The notes under the pieces are model-generated. The model made no database searches and was not told the origin of the DNA. It saw only the letters and a program-made list of their open reading frames with translations. Shown here in pieces: positions 33,100 through 41,091 of a DNA stretch of 64,000 nucleotides. This DNA comes from Azoarcus sp. (GTDB taxonomy: Bacteria; Pseudomonadota; Gammaproteobacteria; Burkholderiales; Rhodocyclaceae), in NCBI GenBank assembly GCA_020725025.1, contig DYFV01000008.1, positions 1 to 64,000 of the forward strand, written 5' to 3'. Numbering within the stretch: position 1 is the stretch's first letter; each line of letters begins with the position of its first letter. Made by a program: the position numbers and the translations under genes.

Positions 33100-35457
33100 T
33101 CATTCCTTGGTCTTCAGCACGGCGACGAGATCGAGGCGGTCCAGCCGGCGGCGCACCAGCAGGGCGGAGACGAAAGTGGCGGCGAGCACGACCAGGCCGG
33201 CGATCGCGAAGCCGGTCGGCGTGAACACGAGGGCGATACGGTAGAGGTCGGACCTGAAACCGGCCACGATCAGGGCGGACATGCCGTAGCCGAAGGCGAA
33301 GCCGGGCAGCAGGGCGAAAAAGGTGAGGGTGGCGAGCTCGCCCAGGAGCAGCGCGCGCACCTCCTCTTTCGTGTAGCCCAGCACTCGCAGGCTCGCCAGC
33401 TCGCGCCCGCGCTCGGCCAGCGTGATCCGGGCCGTGTTGTAGACCACGCCCACGGCGATGCTCGCGGCCATCACCGTGGAGATGAGGGTGAACATGAGGA
33501 CGTTCTGCGCCAGGGTGTCGCGGAAGCTGTCGAGCATCGCCATGCGGTCGCTCACCGCCGCCACCCGCGGCCGCTCGCGCAGCGCCTCCAGCACCGCCCG
33601 GCGCGACTCGGGGGCGACCGAAAGCCAGGCGCCGGAGATCGCACCCCCTTCGCCGAGAAGGCGGTTCACCGTCGCGCGGGTGGCGTAGGCATTGACGCCC
33701 AGGTATTCGTTCGCCACCGCCGCCAGCGGCACCTCGAGGGTGCGCCGGTGGCCCTCGAGGAATTCCACCCGAAGCATGTCGCCGGGACGGGCATCGAGGA
33801 TCTCGGCCAGGTAGTCGGTGAGCATGATGCCGTCGGCGGGCGGGGGGATGGGCTGCAGGCCGGCGTCCAGTGCGCGCTTCAAGTCGGCGTCGGACGGGAG
33901 CCCCTGCAGCGCGGTGCGGTAGCTGCGATGTCCGTGGTGCAGGCGCACCGAGGCGGCGCGGAAGGGCTCCACGCGCTCGACGCCGGGCACGGCGGCGAGC
34001 TCCTGGGCGGCGCGCGACGAGGTGGGTTCGGTGAAGGTCACCATCAGGTCGTCGCGCTCGGCGAAGCGGAACTGCACCGCGATCAGGTATTCGATGGAGC
34101 CGGCCTGGAAGCGCGCCATGACGAGGATGCCGACCGCGAGACCGATTCCGACGATGGACAGCAGCGTGCGGAACGGCCGGCGTTCGAGGTTTCTCAGGAT
34201 CATGCGCGCCGCCGGATCGAGGAGCGCGCCCAGGCCCAGCCACTCGGTGAGGGTGCGCCGGAACACCGGCGGCGCCTCGGGCCGCATGGCTTCGGCCGGC
34301 GGCAGGCGGAAGGCGCGCCTCAGGCCCCCTGCGGTACCGATCGCCGCCGCACCGAGGGCGAAGGCGCAGGCGGCGGCGGCGACGTCGTGCGGCAGGGACC
34401 AGTCGAGGAAGGGAAAGCGGTAGAACTCGGCGTACATGCCTGCCAGTCCGCGCCCCAGCCAGGCACCCAGCGCGAGCCCGGGCAGGATCCCCACGCTCAC
34501 CATCAGCAGCACGAGCTGGGCATAATGCACGCTCACCTCCAGGCGGCTGTAGCCGAAGGCCTTCAGCACCGCGATCTGCTCCCGCTGGGCCGAGAGCAGG
34601 CGCCCGATGACCACGTTCAACAGGAAGGCCGACACGCCGAGGAAGATGTAGGTGAAGATCCGCGTCATGACCTTGAGGCCCACCAGCTCCTCGTCGAGGA
34701 AGCGGTGGGAGAGCTGCAGCTCCCGGCCGTAGGCGCCGGCGCCGCCGTAAGGCGCCAGCAGCCGGTCGAGGGCGTCGATGACGTCTTCCTCGCGGGCGTC
34801 GCGGACGAGCGTGACGGCCAGATCGTTGAAGGCGCCGTCCAGGTCGAAGGCGAGGGCCAGGGGCTCGCGCTTCATCCACAGCACGCCGAAGCGGGCGAAG
34901 TCCGGGAAGGCGTCGCCGGCGCGGATCTGGTAGATGAACTCGGGCGAGAGGCCGACGCCGCTCACGGTGAACACCTGCCGGCGGCCGTTCACGATGGCGA
35001 CGATGGCGTCGCCCGGGTGCAGGCCGTGGGCCTGGGCGAAGGCCTCGCCGACAACCACCTCGTCGTCGGCCAGCGGAAGCCGCCCGGTGCGCAGGAAAAG
35101 CTGGTTGAGCCCCGGGTCGTCGGGTCCGGACAGGGACACCATGAGGCCGTTCACCGGCTCGTCGTAACCCGCGACCTCCAGCCTGGCGGCGGCGACCACC
35201 CGCGCCTCGGCCTCGCGCACGCCGGGAATCGTCCGCACCGCATCCACGAGTGACAGGGGCGCCCGCTTCACCTGGGCGAAGACCTCGGCGAAGCGGTACT
35301 CGGCATAGAAGCGCGCGCGGGTGTCGGAGAGCGCCTGGTAGTTGGTGAGCGCCATCACCATCATGCCGATGCCGCCGATCATGACCAGCGCGATGGCGAG
35401 CACCTGCCCGCGAAGCTGCGCGAGGTCGCGGAAGAGCTTGCGGTGCAGGGCCCTCAC
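33100..35457 (-). CDS. FtsX-family ABC transporter permease, duplicated
   Basis: 785 residues with two MacB-like periplasmic domains and two FtsX domains: an N-terminal helix (about 18-40), periplasmic domain, three helices (about 250-370), then a second helix (about 430), a second periplasmic domain and three helices to the C-terminus. This eight-helix layout is typical of permeases that extrude substrates or lipoproteins from the periplasmic face of the inner membrane. It overlaps the ATPase gene by four bases (ATGA) and precedes the HlyD gene by four. Confidence 0.9.
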   Translation of the reverse strand: MRALHRKLFRDLAQLRGQVLAIALVMIGGIGMMVMALTNYQALSDTRARFYAEYRFAEVFAQVKRAPLSLVDAVRTIPGVREAEARVVAAARLEVAGYDEPVNGLMVSLSGPDDPGLNQLFLRTGRLPLADDEVVVGEAFAQAHGLHPGDAIVAIVNGRRQVFTVSGVGLSPEFIYQIRAGDAFPDFARFGVLWMKREPLALAFDLDGAFNDLAVTLVRDAREEDVIDALDRLLAPYGGAGAYGRELQLSHRFLDEELVGLKVMTRIFTYIFLGVSAFLLNVVIGRLLSAQREQIAVLKAFGYSRLEVSVHYAQLVLLMVSVGILPGLALGAWLGRGLAGMYAEFYRFPFLDWSLPHDVAAAACAFALGAAAIGTAGGLRRAFRLPPAEAMRPEAPPVFRRTLTEWLGLGALLDPAARMILRNLERRPFRTLLSIVGIGLAVGILVMARFQAGSIEYLIAVQFRFAERDDLMVTFTEPTSSRAAQELAAVPGVERVEPFRAASVRLHHGHRSYRTALQGLPSDADLKRALDAGLQPIPPPADGIMLTDYLAEILDARPGDMLRVEFLEGHRRTLEVPLAAVANEYLGVNAYATRATVNRLLGEGGAISGAWLSVAPESRRAVLEALRERPRVAAVSDRMAMLDSFRDTLAQNVLMFTLISTVMAASIAVGVVYNTARITLAERGRELASLRVLGYTKEEVRALLLGELATLTFFALLPGFAFGYGMSALIVAGFRSDLYRIALVFTPTGFAIAGLVVLAATFVSALLVRRRLDRLDLVAVLKTKE

Positions 35458-36194
35458 CAGGCGAGCTCCTTCGCCGCCACCCGCTCACTGTTGCGCTCGA
35501 CGCCCACGATGTGTCCGTCGGAGAGCCGGATGACGCGGTCGGCCATGCGCGCGATGACGGCGTTGTGGGTGATGACCACGGTGAGTGCGCCGGTCTCGCG
35601 GTTGATGCGTTCGAGGGCGTCGAGCACCAGCACGCCGGTGGCCGAATCGAGCGCGCCGGTGGGCTCGTCGCACAGCAGGACCGCCGGCCGCTTGGCGATG
35701 GCCCGGGCGATGGCCACCCGCTGCTGTTCGCCGCCCGAGAGCTGGGCGGGGAAGTGGTTCAGCCGGCCGGCGAGCCCGACCAGCGCGAGGGCGTCCTCGG
35801 GCTTCATCGGGTTCCCGGCGATCTCGGTCACCAGCGCCACGTTCTCGCGCGCGGTTAGGCTGGGGATGAGGTTGTAGAACTGGAAGACGAAGCCCACCGA
35901 CTCGCGCCGGAAGCGGGTGAGGGCCTCCTCGCCGGCCCCGGTGAGCACATGCCCGCGGCAGGTCACGACGCCGTCGGTGGGCGCGTCGAGGCCGCCGAGG
36001 ATGTTGAGCAGGGTGGATTTGCCGCTGCCGGAGGCACCGAGCAGCACGACGAACTCGCCGGCGTAGAGCTCGAGATCGATGCCGCGCAGGGCATGCACCT
36101 CCACCTCGCCCATGCGGTAGACCTTGGTCAGCCGCCGGGCGCTGAAGACGAGCTCGGGGGCCGCAACGGGGGCGACGGAAAATTCGGCCGGCAT
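35454..36194 (-). CDS. ABC exporter ATPase, MacB/LolD type
   Basis: 246 residues with Walker [13 protein letters not shown], signature [14 protein letters not shown] and Walker [14 protein letters not shown]. It belongs to the LolD/MacB/FtsE group that powers FtsX-type permeases. First gene of the ATPase-permease-adaptor operon (order of transcription), overlapping the permease by four bases. Confidence 0.93.
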   Translation of the reverse strand: MPAEFSVAPVAAPELVFSARRLTKVYRMGEVEVHALRGIDLELYAGEFVVLLGASGSGKSTLLNILGGLDAPTDGVVTCRGHVLTGAGEEALTRFRRESVGFVFQFYNLIPSLTARENVALVTEIAGNPMKPEDALALVGLAGRLNHFPAQLSGGEQQRVAIARAIAKRPAVLLCDEPTGALDSATGVLVLDALERINRETGALTVVITHNAVIARMADRVIRLSDGHIVGVERNSERVAAKELAW

Positions 36195-36262
36195 GGGAGC
36201 ATTCTAGCTCCGCCGCCGCTCCCCGGGCGCGAGCGCATCGAACGCTTCCCGCCGTTCAGGAC

Positions 36263-36295
36263 CGCGGAGGCGGCGCATCGGCGCCCGCCTCCGCG
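36263..36295 (-). terminator. Hairpin terminator after htpX
   Basis: Perfect 11-base stem CGCGGAGGCGG / CCGCCTCCGCG eight bases after the htpX stop, loop of 11 bases. No long T-run. Fits the end of the htpX transcript. Confidence 0.6.
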
Positions 36296-36302
36296 CAATG
36301 CC

Positions 36303-37181
36303 TCAGCGCCCCTGCAGGGCCGCGATCCGCTCCTCGATGGGCGGATGGCTGGCGAAGAGCGCCATCCAGCCGGGACGCCCCGAGATGCCGGCCGCGGCGA
36401 TCCCCTGGGGCAGCCCGCCCGCCTCGAGTCCGCCCAGGCGGCGCAGCGCGCTCACCATCGGCCGCGGGTTGCCCATGAGCTGCGCCGCGCCGGCATCGGC
36501 GCGGAACTCCCGCTGGCGCGAGAAGTAGGCGACGATCACGCTCGCCAGCACGCCGAACAGGATGTCGCACACCACGGTGGTGGCCAGGTAGCCGATGCCC
36601 GGTCCGCTCGATTGCTCCTCGTCGTTGCGGCGCAGGAAGGAATCGACCAGGTAGCCCACCACCCGGGACAGGAACACGACGAAGGTGTTCACCACGCCCT
36701 GGATCAGGGTGAGCGTCACCATGTCGCCATTGGCCACGTGGGCCACCTCGTGGGCGAGCACCGCCTCGGCCTCTTCGCGGGTCATCGTGTGCAGCAGGCC
36801 GGTGGAGACGGCGACGAGCGCGCCGTTCTTGCTCGCCCCGGTGGCGAAGGCGTTGGGCTCGCCTTCGTAGATCGCCACTTCCGGCATCGGGATGCCAGCG
36901 TTGCGGGAAAGGCGGGCCACCGACTCCACCAGCCACTGCTCGGTGGCGTTGCGCGGCTGCTCGATCACCTGGGCACCGGTGCTCCACTTGGCGATCGGCT
37001 TGGACATCAGGAGCGAGATGAAGGCCCCGCCGAAGCCCATGATCGCGGCGAAGGCGAGCAGCGCGCCGAGATCCAGGCCGTTGGCGGTGAGGAAGCGGTT
37101 GACGCCGAGCAGGCTGGCCACCACGCCGAGCACGACGACCACGGCGAGGTTGGTGGCGAGGAAGAGCAGGATGCGTTTCAT
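36303..37181 (-). CDS. htpX: Membrane zinc protease HtpX (paralogue 1)
   Basis: 292 residues, M48B family. Zinc motif HEVAH in [15 protein letters not shown], with a downstream glutamate in the [17 protein letters not shown] segment. Four membrane helices: two N-terminal (7-26, 36-55) and two after the active site. It degrades damaged inner-membrane proteins with FtsH. It closely matches E. coli HtpX in form ([19 protein letters not shown] start). A second HtpX is encoded at 60.9 kb. A strong palindromic terminator separates it from the Tim44 gene upstream. Confidence 0.95.
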   Translation of the reverse strand: MKRILLFLATNLAVVVVLGVVASLLGVNRFLTANGLDLGALLAFAAIMGFGGAFISLLMSKPIAKWSTGAQVIEQPRNATEQWLVESVARLSRNAGIPMPEVAIYEGEPNAFATGASKNGALVAVSTGLLHTMTREEAEAVLAHEVAHVANGDMVTLTLIQGVVNTFVVFLSRVVGYLVDSFLRRNDEEQSSGPGIGYLATTVVCDILFGVLASVIVAYFSRQREFRADAGAAQLMGNPRPMVSALRRLGGLEAGGLPQGIAAAGISGRPGWMALFASHPPIEERIAALQGR

Positions 37182-37203
37182 GGTCTTGTTGTCGCGTGAG
37201 GAT

Positions 37204-37227
37204 CGGGGCGCCCGCGCGGGCGCCCCG
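37204..37227 (-). terminator. 24-base perfect palindrome terminator after the Tim44-domain gene
   Basis: CGGGGCGCCCGC followed directly by its reverse complement, seven bases after the Tim44-domain stop codon and 23 before the htpX start. Very stable hairpin in RNA; it should separate the two same-strand genes transcriptionally. No T-run. Confidence 0.6.
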
Positions 37228-37233
37228 AGAGAC

Positions 37234-38091
37234 TCAGCCGTTCTGCTGGATGCCGGCGACCACCCAGCCGCGGCTGCCGTCGGCCGGCTTGGTCAGGTGC
37301 CACACCTCGTCGAAGTCCTCCGGCGCCGCGCCGGCTTCCTCGCGGATCAGGCCGCGGAAGCGCACGCTCACCACGTGGCGCTGGGCTTCCTCCACGCACT
37401 CCAGGACCTCGGCGTGGACCTCCAGCACTTCCGTGCGCTGGGCGGCGGCGCCCCGTTCCGCGAGCTGCAGCTGGATCTCGGCGAACAGCTCCGGCGAGGT
37501 GAACTCGCGCAGGTCGTCGAGATTGCCGGCGTCGTTGGCGGCCTGCAGGCGCAGGAAGTTGAGCTTGGCCTGGCGCGCGAAGCCTTCGGCGTCGAAACCG
37601 GCGGGCAGAGCACGCGCCGCCGGCGCCGCCGCGGCGGCCGGGGTCGCACCCATCGGCATGGGTCGGCTCTCAGGCAGCGGCGCCGTGCCGCCCCCCGCTC
37701 CCAGGCCGGCATATTGCATGGCCGGTGCAGGCGCGCGCTTGCGCATGAAGAGGCGGAACAGCATCAGAGCGGCGACGGCCAGCAGGGCGATGAGCAGGAA
37801 GCTCGCGAGCTCCTCGCCCATGCCGAGGTGCGAGGCCAGCGCGGCCAGGCCGAGACCGGCCGCGAGGCCGGCGACGGGGCCGAGCCAGGAGTTCTTGCGC
37901 GGGGCCTGGGCAGCCGCGGAGCCGGCGAGGTTCTGGGTGGGCGCGGCGGACGGCGCGGTCGCAGGCTGGCTGATCGACTCGCGCTGCATGCCGGTGCTCT
38001 TTCCGCCGCCAAGCCGCTTGGCTTCGGCCTCGGAGACGCCGATGCCCACGCTCAGCATGAGAGCGAAGACTGAAAGAAGGATGCGTCGCAT
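37234..38091 (-). CDS. Tim44-like domain membrane protein
   Basis: 285 residues: signal peptide or anchor (1-24), a low-complexity segment, hydrophobic segments around 78-118, then an Ala/Pro-rich linker and a C-terminal Tim44-like domain (about 145-285, [20 protein letters not shown] onward). Tim44 is the mitochondrial import-motor anchor; bacterial members lie at the inner membrane and have no settled function. AGAGGAG precedes the ATG. It is divergent from terC. Confidence 0.85.
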   Translation of the reverse strand: MRRILLSVFALMLSVGIGVSEAEAKRLGGGKSTGMQRESISQPATAPSAAPTQNLAGSAAAQAPRKNSWLGPVAGLAAGLGLAALASHLGMGEELASFLLIALLAVAALMLFRLFMRKRAPAPAMQYAGLGAGGGTAPLPESRPMPMGATPAAAAAPAARALPAGFDAEGFARQAKLNFLRLQAANDAGNLDDLREFTSPELFAEIQLQLAERGAAAQRTEVLEVHAEVLECVEEAQRHVVSVRFRGLIREEAGAAPEDFDEVWHLTKPADGSRGWVVAGIQQNG

Positions 38092-38138
38092 GACGAACGG
38101 TACTCCTCTTGTGATGTATGGGAAAAGCTACGAGGGGG

Positions 38139-38166
38139 AGGATAGGCTTTCGAAAGCTTCACTCAA
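38139..38166 (-). promoter_or_regulatory. Candidate promoter of the Tim44-domain gene with palindrome in the spacer
   Basis: On the minus strand TTGAGT (38166-38161), 16 bases, TATCCT (38144-38139), about 48 bases before the ATG. The perfect palindrome GCTTTCGAAAGC (38146-38157) fills the spacer, where MerR-type activators or repressors often bind. Confidence 0.45.
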
Positions 38167-38187
38167 AGGTGAGCTTTGCTTATTTTT

Positions 38188-38206
38188 ACTTCCGTAAAAC
38201 GGAAGT
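38188..38206. repeat. Inverted repeat in the Tim44/terC divergent region
   Basis: ACTTCCGT AAA ACGGAAGT, a perfect eight-base inverted repeat with a three-base centre, in an AT-rich patch between the divergent genes. Could be an operator serving terC. Confidence 0.5.
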
Positions 38207-38228
38207 ACATGAAACGAAGCTTCGATTA

Positions 38229-38267
38229 CCCTCGCGGCTCCTCACGAGGGGCTGCGGCCGGGGCCGC
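38229..38267 (+). promoter_or_regulatory. Two-hairpin leader upstream of terC
   Basis: Two adjacent hairpins in the terC leader: CCCTCG/CGAGGG with a ten-base loop (38229-38250) and GCGGCC/GGCCGC with a two-base centre (38254-38267), 37 bases before the ATG. TerC genes in other bacteria are often behind manganese-sensing leaders, but the conserved yybP-ykoY core is not visible here. Confidence 0.35.
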
Positions 38268-38303
38268 GGACGCAAACCGGATCGCAACGAATAGGAAGAA
38301 ATC

Positions 38304-39266
38304 ATGGAAAGTGTCGGCCAGCCCTTGTTGTGGGCGAGTTTCGCCGCCATCGTGCTCGTCATGCTGGCGATCGATCTGTTCGTCGTCGGCGGGGGCAAGC
38401 AGCACCGCGTCTCGTTCCGCGAGGCGGCGACCTGGTCCGTGATATGGGTCACCGTGTCCATGCTCTTCGCCGCCGGCCTGTGGTGGTATCTCGACGGCAG
38501 CGTCGGCCGGGAAGTCGCCAACCAGAAATCCCTCGAATTCGTCACCGGCTACCTCATCGAGAAATCCCTGGCGGTCGACAACGTCTTCGTCTGGCTGATG
38601 CTCTTCGGCTTCTTCCACATCCCGCTCGAGCTGCAGAAGCGCGTCCTGATCTACGGCGTGCTGGGAGCGATCGCGATGCGCACCGCCATGATCTTCGCGG
38701 GCGCCTGGCTGATCGCCCAGTTCCACTGGATTCTGTATCTGTTCGGCGTCTTCCTGCTGGTGACCGGCGTCAAGATGTGGCGCTTCGCGGACGAGAAGCC
38801 CGACATCGCCAACAATCCGCTGCTGAAGTGGCTGCGCGGCCACATGAAGATCACCGACGAGTTGCACGGCGAGAAGTTTTTCGTCTGGCGCGACGGGGTG
38901 CGCTACGCCACGCCGCTGTTCCTCGCCCTGGTCCTGGTCGAGATCTCCGACCTGATCTTCGCCGTGGATTCGATTCCCGCGATCTTCGCCATCACCGGCG
39001 ACCCCTTCATCGTGCTGACCTCGAACGTGTTCGCGATCCTCGGCCTGCGGGCGATGTACTTCCTGCTCGCCGGCATGGCGGACCGCTTCTCGCTGCTCAA
39101 GTACGGCCTGGCGGCGGTGCTCGTCTTCATCGGCGTCAAGATGATCCTGATCGACGTCTACAAGATCCCGATCGGCTTCTCCCTGGCGGTGGTCGCGACC
39201 TTCATCGGCATCTCCATGTGGCTGTCGCTGCACAAGGACCGGCGCGCCAGGGAAGAAGACCGATAG
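38304..39266 (+). CDS. TerC-family integral membrane protein
   Basis: 320 residues with about eight or nine membrane helices. Family signatures [39 protein letters not shown] and [15 protein letters not shown] are intact, with the acidic residues (D and E within membrane helices) thought to bind metal. TerC/Alx proteins export manganese or protect against tellurite and help metalate exoenzymes. It has a structured leader and GGAAGAA ribosome site. A convergent exoD follows, with a shared hairpin. Confidence 0.93.
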   Translation: MESVGQPLLWASFAAIVLVMLAIDLFVVGGGKQHRVSFREAATWSVIWVTVSMLFAAGLWWYLDGSVGREVANQKSLEFVTGYLIEKSLAVDNVFVWLMLFGFFHIPLELQKRVLIYGVLGAIAMRTAMIFAGAWLIAQFHWILYLFGVFLLVTGVKMWRFADEKPDIANNPLLKWLRGHMKITDELHGEKFFVWRDGVRYATPLFLALVLVEISDLIFAVDSIPAIFAITGDPFIVLTSNVFAILGLRAMYFLLAGMADRFSLLKYGLAAVLVFIGVKMILIDVYKIPIGFSLAVVATFIGISMWLSLHKDRRAREEDR

Positions 39267-39288
39267 GACGACGGAACCGGGACGGATC

Positions 39289-39306
39289 GCGGCGGCTCGC
39301 CGCCGC
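39289..39306. terminator. Hairpin between convergent terC and exoD-like genes
   Basis: GCGGCGG CTCG CCGCCGC: perfect seven-base stem with a four-base loop, 22 bases after the terC stop and 12 before the convergent stop. Bidirectional terminator by position. Confidence 0.55.
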
Positions 39307-39318
39307 ACCGAGAGCGCT

Positions 39319-39942
39319 TCAGAGCGGGAGACCGAGCCAGCGCAGCGCGGCCTGCGCGCCCTCGAGAAGAACGTGGCTCATGGCCACGGCGTAGCCGAGC
39401 GCGCCCCATCCGACGGCGGCCGACAGCAGCAGCGCCAGCCCGTCCCGGAACATCCAGCCGAGACTCAGCAGCACGAGGCTCAGGCTGGGCAGCACGGCGC
39501 CCAGGGGCACGGGCAACAGGATGAGCAGCCCCATCAGCGCGATCCAGGCGCCCCACCAGGGATGGGTGCTGCGGTGGCTGAGCGCCGTCCAGCGGGCCTT
39601 CAGAAAGCGGTTCGCCGAGGCGTAGGTCCAGGCCAGGAAACGCAGGCAGCGCCGGGACCATGGGGCGCTCAGCGCCACGCGGCCGAGCCGCTCGGGAAGG
39701 ACGCTCGCGTCCATGCCGCTGTGCCAGCGCCAGGCGACGGCGAGGATGACGAAGCCGAGCACCGTGCCCAGACCGGCGACCGGAATGCCGCTCAGCACCG
39801 CGAGGATCATGAGCAGCACGGCCGCGGACGCCTCGCCGTGCAGGTGCAGGAGCTGCGGTAGCGTCAGCTCGCGCCCGGCGCCACCCGTCCGTGCCTCGTT
39901 TCGGACCGCCCGCCTGAAGGTCGCCGCGAGTCGCCTCGACAC
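39319..39942 (-). CDS. ExoD-family membrane protein
   Basis: 207 residues with four or more hydrophobic segments. The pattern ELTLPQLLHLHGEASAAVLL then AVLSGIPVAGLGTVLGF matches the exopolysaccharide synthesis ExoD family (first found in Rhizobium exopolysaccharide mutants); the biochemical function is not known. A possible 27-codon membrane peptide ends nine bases upstream. Convergent with terC. Confidence 0.82.
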   Translation of the reverse strand: MSRRLAATFRRAVRNEARTGGAGRELTLPQLLHLHGEASAAVLLMILAVLSGIPVAGLGTVLGFVILAVAWRWHSGMDASVLPERLGRVALSAPWSRRCLRFLAWTYASANRFLKARWTALSHRSTHPWWGAWIALMGLLILLPVPLGAVLPSLSLVLLSLGWMFRDGLALLLSAAVGWGALGYAVAMSHVLLEGAQAALRWLGLPL

Positions 39943-39951
39943 GCCGCCGCC

Positions 39952-40035
39952 TCAGCGCCCGCGCAGCGCAGCGGCGCCGCCCGCGGTCCAGACCGTGGCG
40001 ATCAGAGCGAAAACCATCCCGATCACGAGCTTCAT
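39952..40035 (-). CDS. Possible 27-residue membrane peptide upstream of the exoD-like gene
   Basis: ATG at 40035, preceded by GGAAGG seven bases away; product MKLVIGMVFALIATVWTAGG then AAALRGR. It has one predicted membrane helix, a positively charged N-terminus and an Arg-rich end, and stops nine bases before the exoD-like start. Short ORFs of this kind arise by chance, but the ribosome site, spacing and hydrophobic composition favour a real gene or a leader peptide. Confidence 0.35.
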   Translation of the reverse strand: MKLVIGMVFALIATVWTAGGAAALRGR

Positions 40036-40194
40036 CTCACTGCCTTCCAGGAACGTCCATGCGCAACCGGTCGCTTCGGCACCGGCCGCACAAAGCTACC
40101 CGGCCGGCGGCTCGGGGGCAACCAGCCATGGGCTGAGTCCAGGTCAGGATTTCCGGAAGCTTGCGGGATCGTGACAGGGATGGACGCCGGACAA

Positions 40195-40219
40195 GCCTGC
40201 CGCGCGCAGCGCGGCAGGC
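40195..40219 (-). terminator. Hairpin terminator after tpx
   Basis: Perfect ten-base stem GCCTGCCGCG / CGCGGCAGGC with a five-base loop, seven bases after the tpx stop codon on the minus strand; followed by TTGT only. Confidence 0.65.
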
Positions 40220-40225
40220 GTCCGC

Positions 40226-40726
40226 TTACTTGAGGGCGGCGAGCGCCGCAGCGTAGTCCGGCTCGTTCTTGATCTCGTCGACGAGCTGCGAATGGACCAC
40301 CTTGTCGTTCTCGTCCACCACCACTACCGCGCGCGCGGTCACGCCCACGAGGGGGCCGGACGCGATCTTCACGCCGTAGTCGCCAAGGAACTCGGGATGG
40401 CGCATGGTCGACAGGGTGATCACGTTCTGCAGCCCCTCGGTCTCGCAGAAGCGCTTGGCGGCGAAGGGCAGGTCGGCCGAGATCACCAGCACGACGGTGT
40501 TGGGCAGGTTGCCCGCCTCCTGGTTGAACTTGCGCGTGGAAGTGGCGCAGGTGGGGGTGTCGAGGCTGGGAACGATGTTGAGCACCTTGCGCTTGCCGCG
40601 GTAGTCGGCGAGCGAAACGTCCTTGAGGTCCGCGGCGGTCAGCGCGAAGGGCGGCGCGTTGTCACCGGGCTGGGGGAAGTTGCCGGCGACTTCGATGGGG
40701 GATCCGCCGAGGGTTACGGTTTTCAT
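40226..40726 (-). CDS. tpx: Thiol peroxidase Tpx (atypical 2-Cys peroxiredoxin)
   Basis: 166 residues, normal length. Peroxidatic Cys60 lies in [14 protein letters not shown] and resolving Cys94 in [10 protein letters not shown], matching the Cys61/Cys95 pair of E. coli Tpx. It reduces lipid and other hydroperoxides with thioredoxin. The ATG at 40726 follows AGGAGAACC; upstream in-frame codons are Arg-rich and not coding. A single-gene unit with its own terminator. Confidence 0.95.
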   Translation of the reverse strand: MKTVTLGGSPIEVAGNFPQPGDNAPPFALTAADLKDVSLADYRGKRKVLNIVPSLDTPTCATSTRKFNQEAGNLPNTVVLVISADLPFAAKRFCETEGLQNVITLSTMRHPEFLGDYGVKIASGPLVGVTARAVVVVDENDKVVHSQLVDEIKNEPDYAAALAALK

Positions 40727-41091
40727 TGTTGGTTCTCCTGTTGGGTTTGACTGCAAGGAGAGTATGGCTGCGCGGCGCCAGGATTTCGAGCCGGGATGCG
40801 CCGGTCCCGCCGTCCGCACGCGCGTCGCCTCGGGCCGCCTGCCGCGCGGGGTAAGGAAATCCCTGGGGCCGGAAGCCGATTCCGACGCGACAATCAGGAT
40901 CGGCCGATCGTGGCAATTGCCCGGCCTCGCCATCATTCGCCATCAGGCAAGCTGCGCCGGCGCAAGGCGCGGACGGACAGAAGACGAACGATGAGCAACC
41001 CGGCCGACACTTCACCCCTTTCCCGCAGGGCCTCCCCGGCGGCGGCGCGTCGCGCGGACTGCCCATCCCACGCCTTCGAGCGGGCGCCGCG
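40727..41091. other. Divergent intergenic region between tpx and the GGDEF-EAL operon
   Basis: 365 bases. I see no supported gene. A 34-codon frame (40991-41095) overlaps the next ATG as ATGA, but its Ser/Arg/Ala-rich product has no coding character and no ribosome site. Promoters for both sides must lie here; none stands out. Confidence 0.45.

Noticed and set aside
38092-38303. yybP-ykoY manganese riboswitch upstream of terC
   Set aside because: The position is right and there are hairpins, but the conserved GGGGAGUAG start and the closing GACC-type core are not present.
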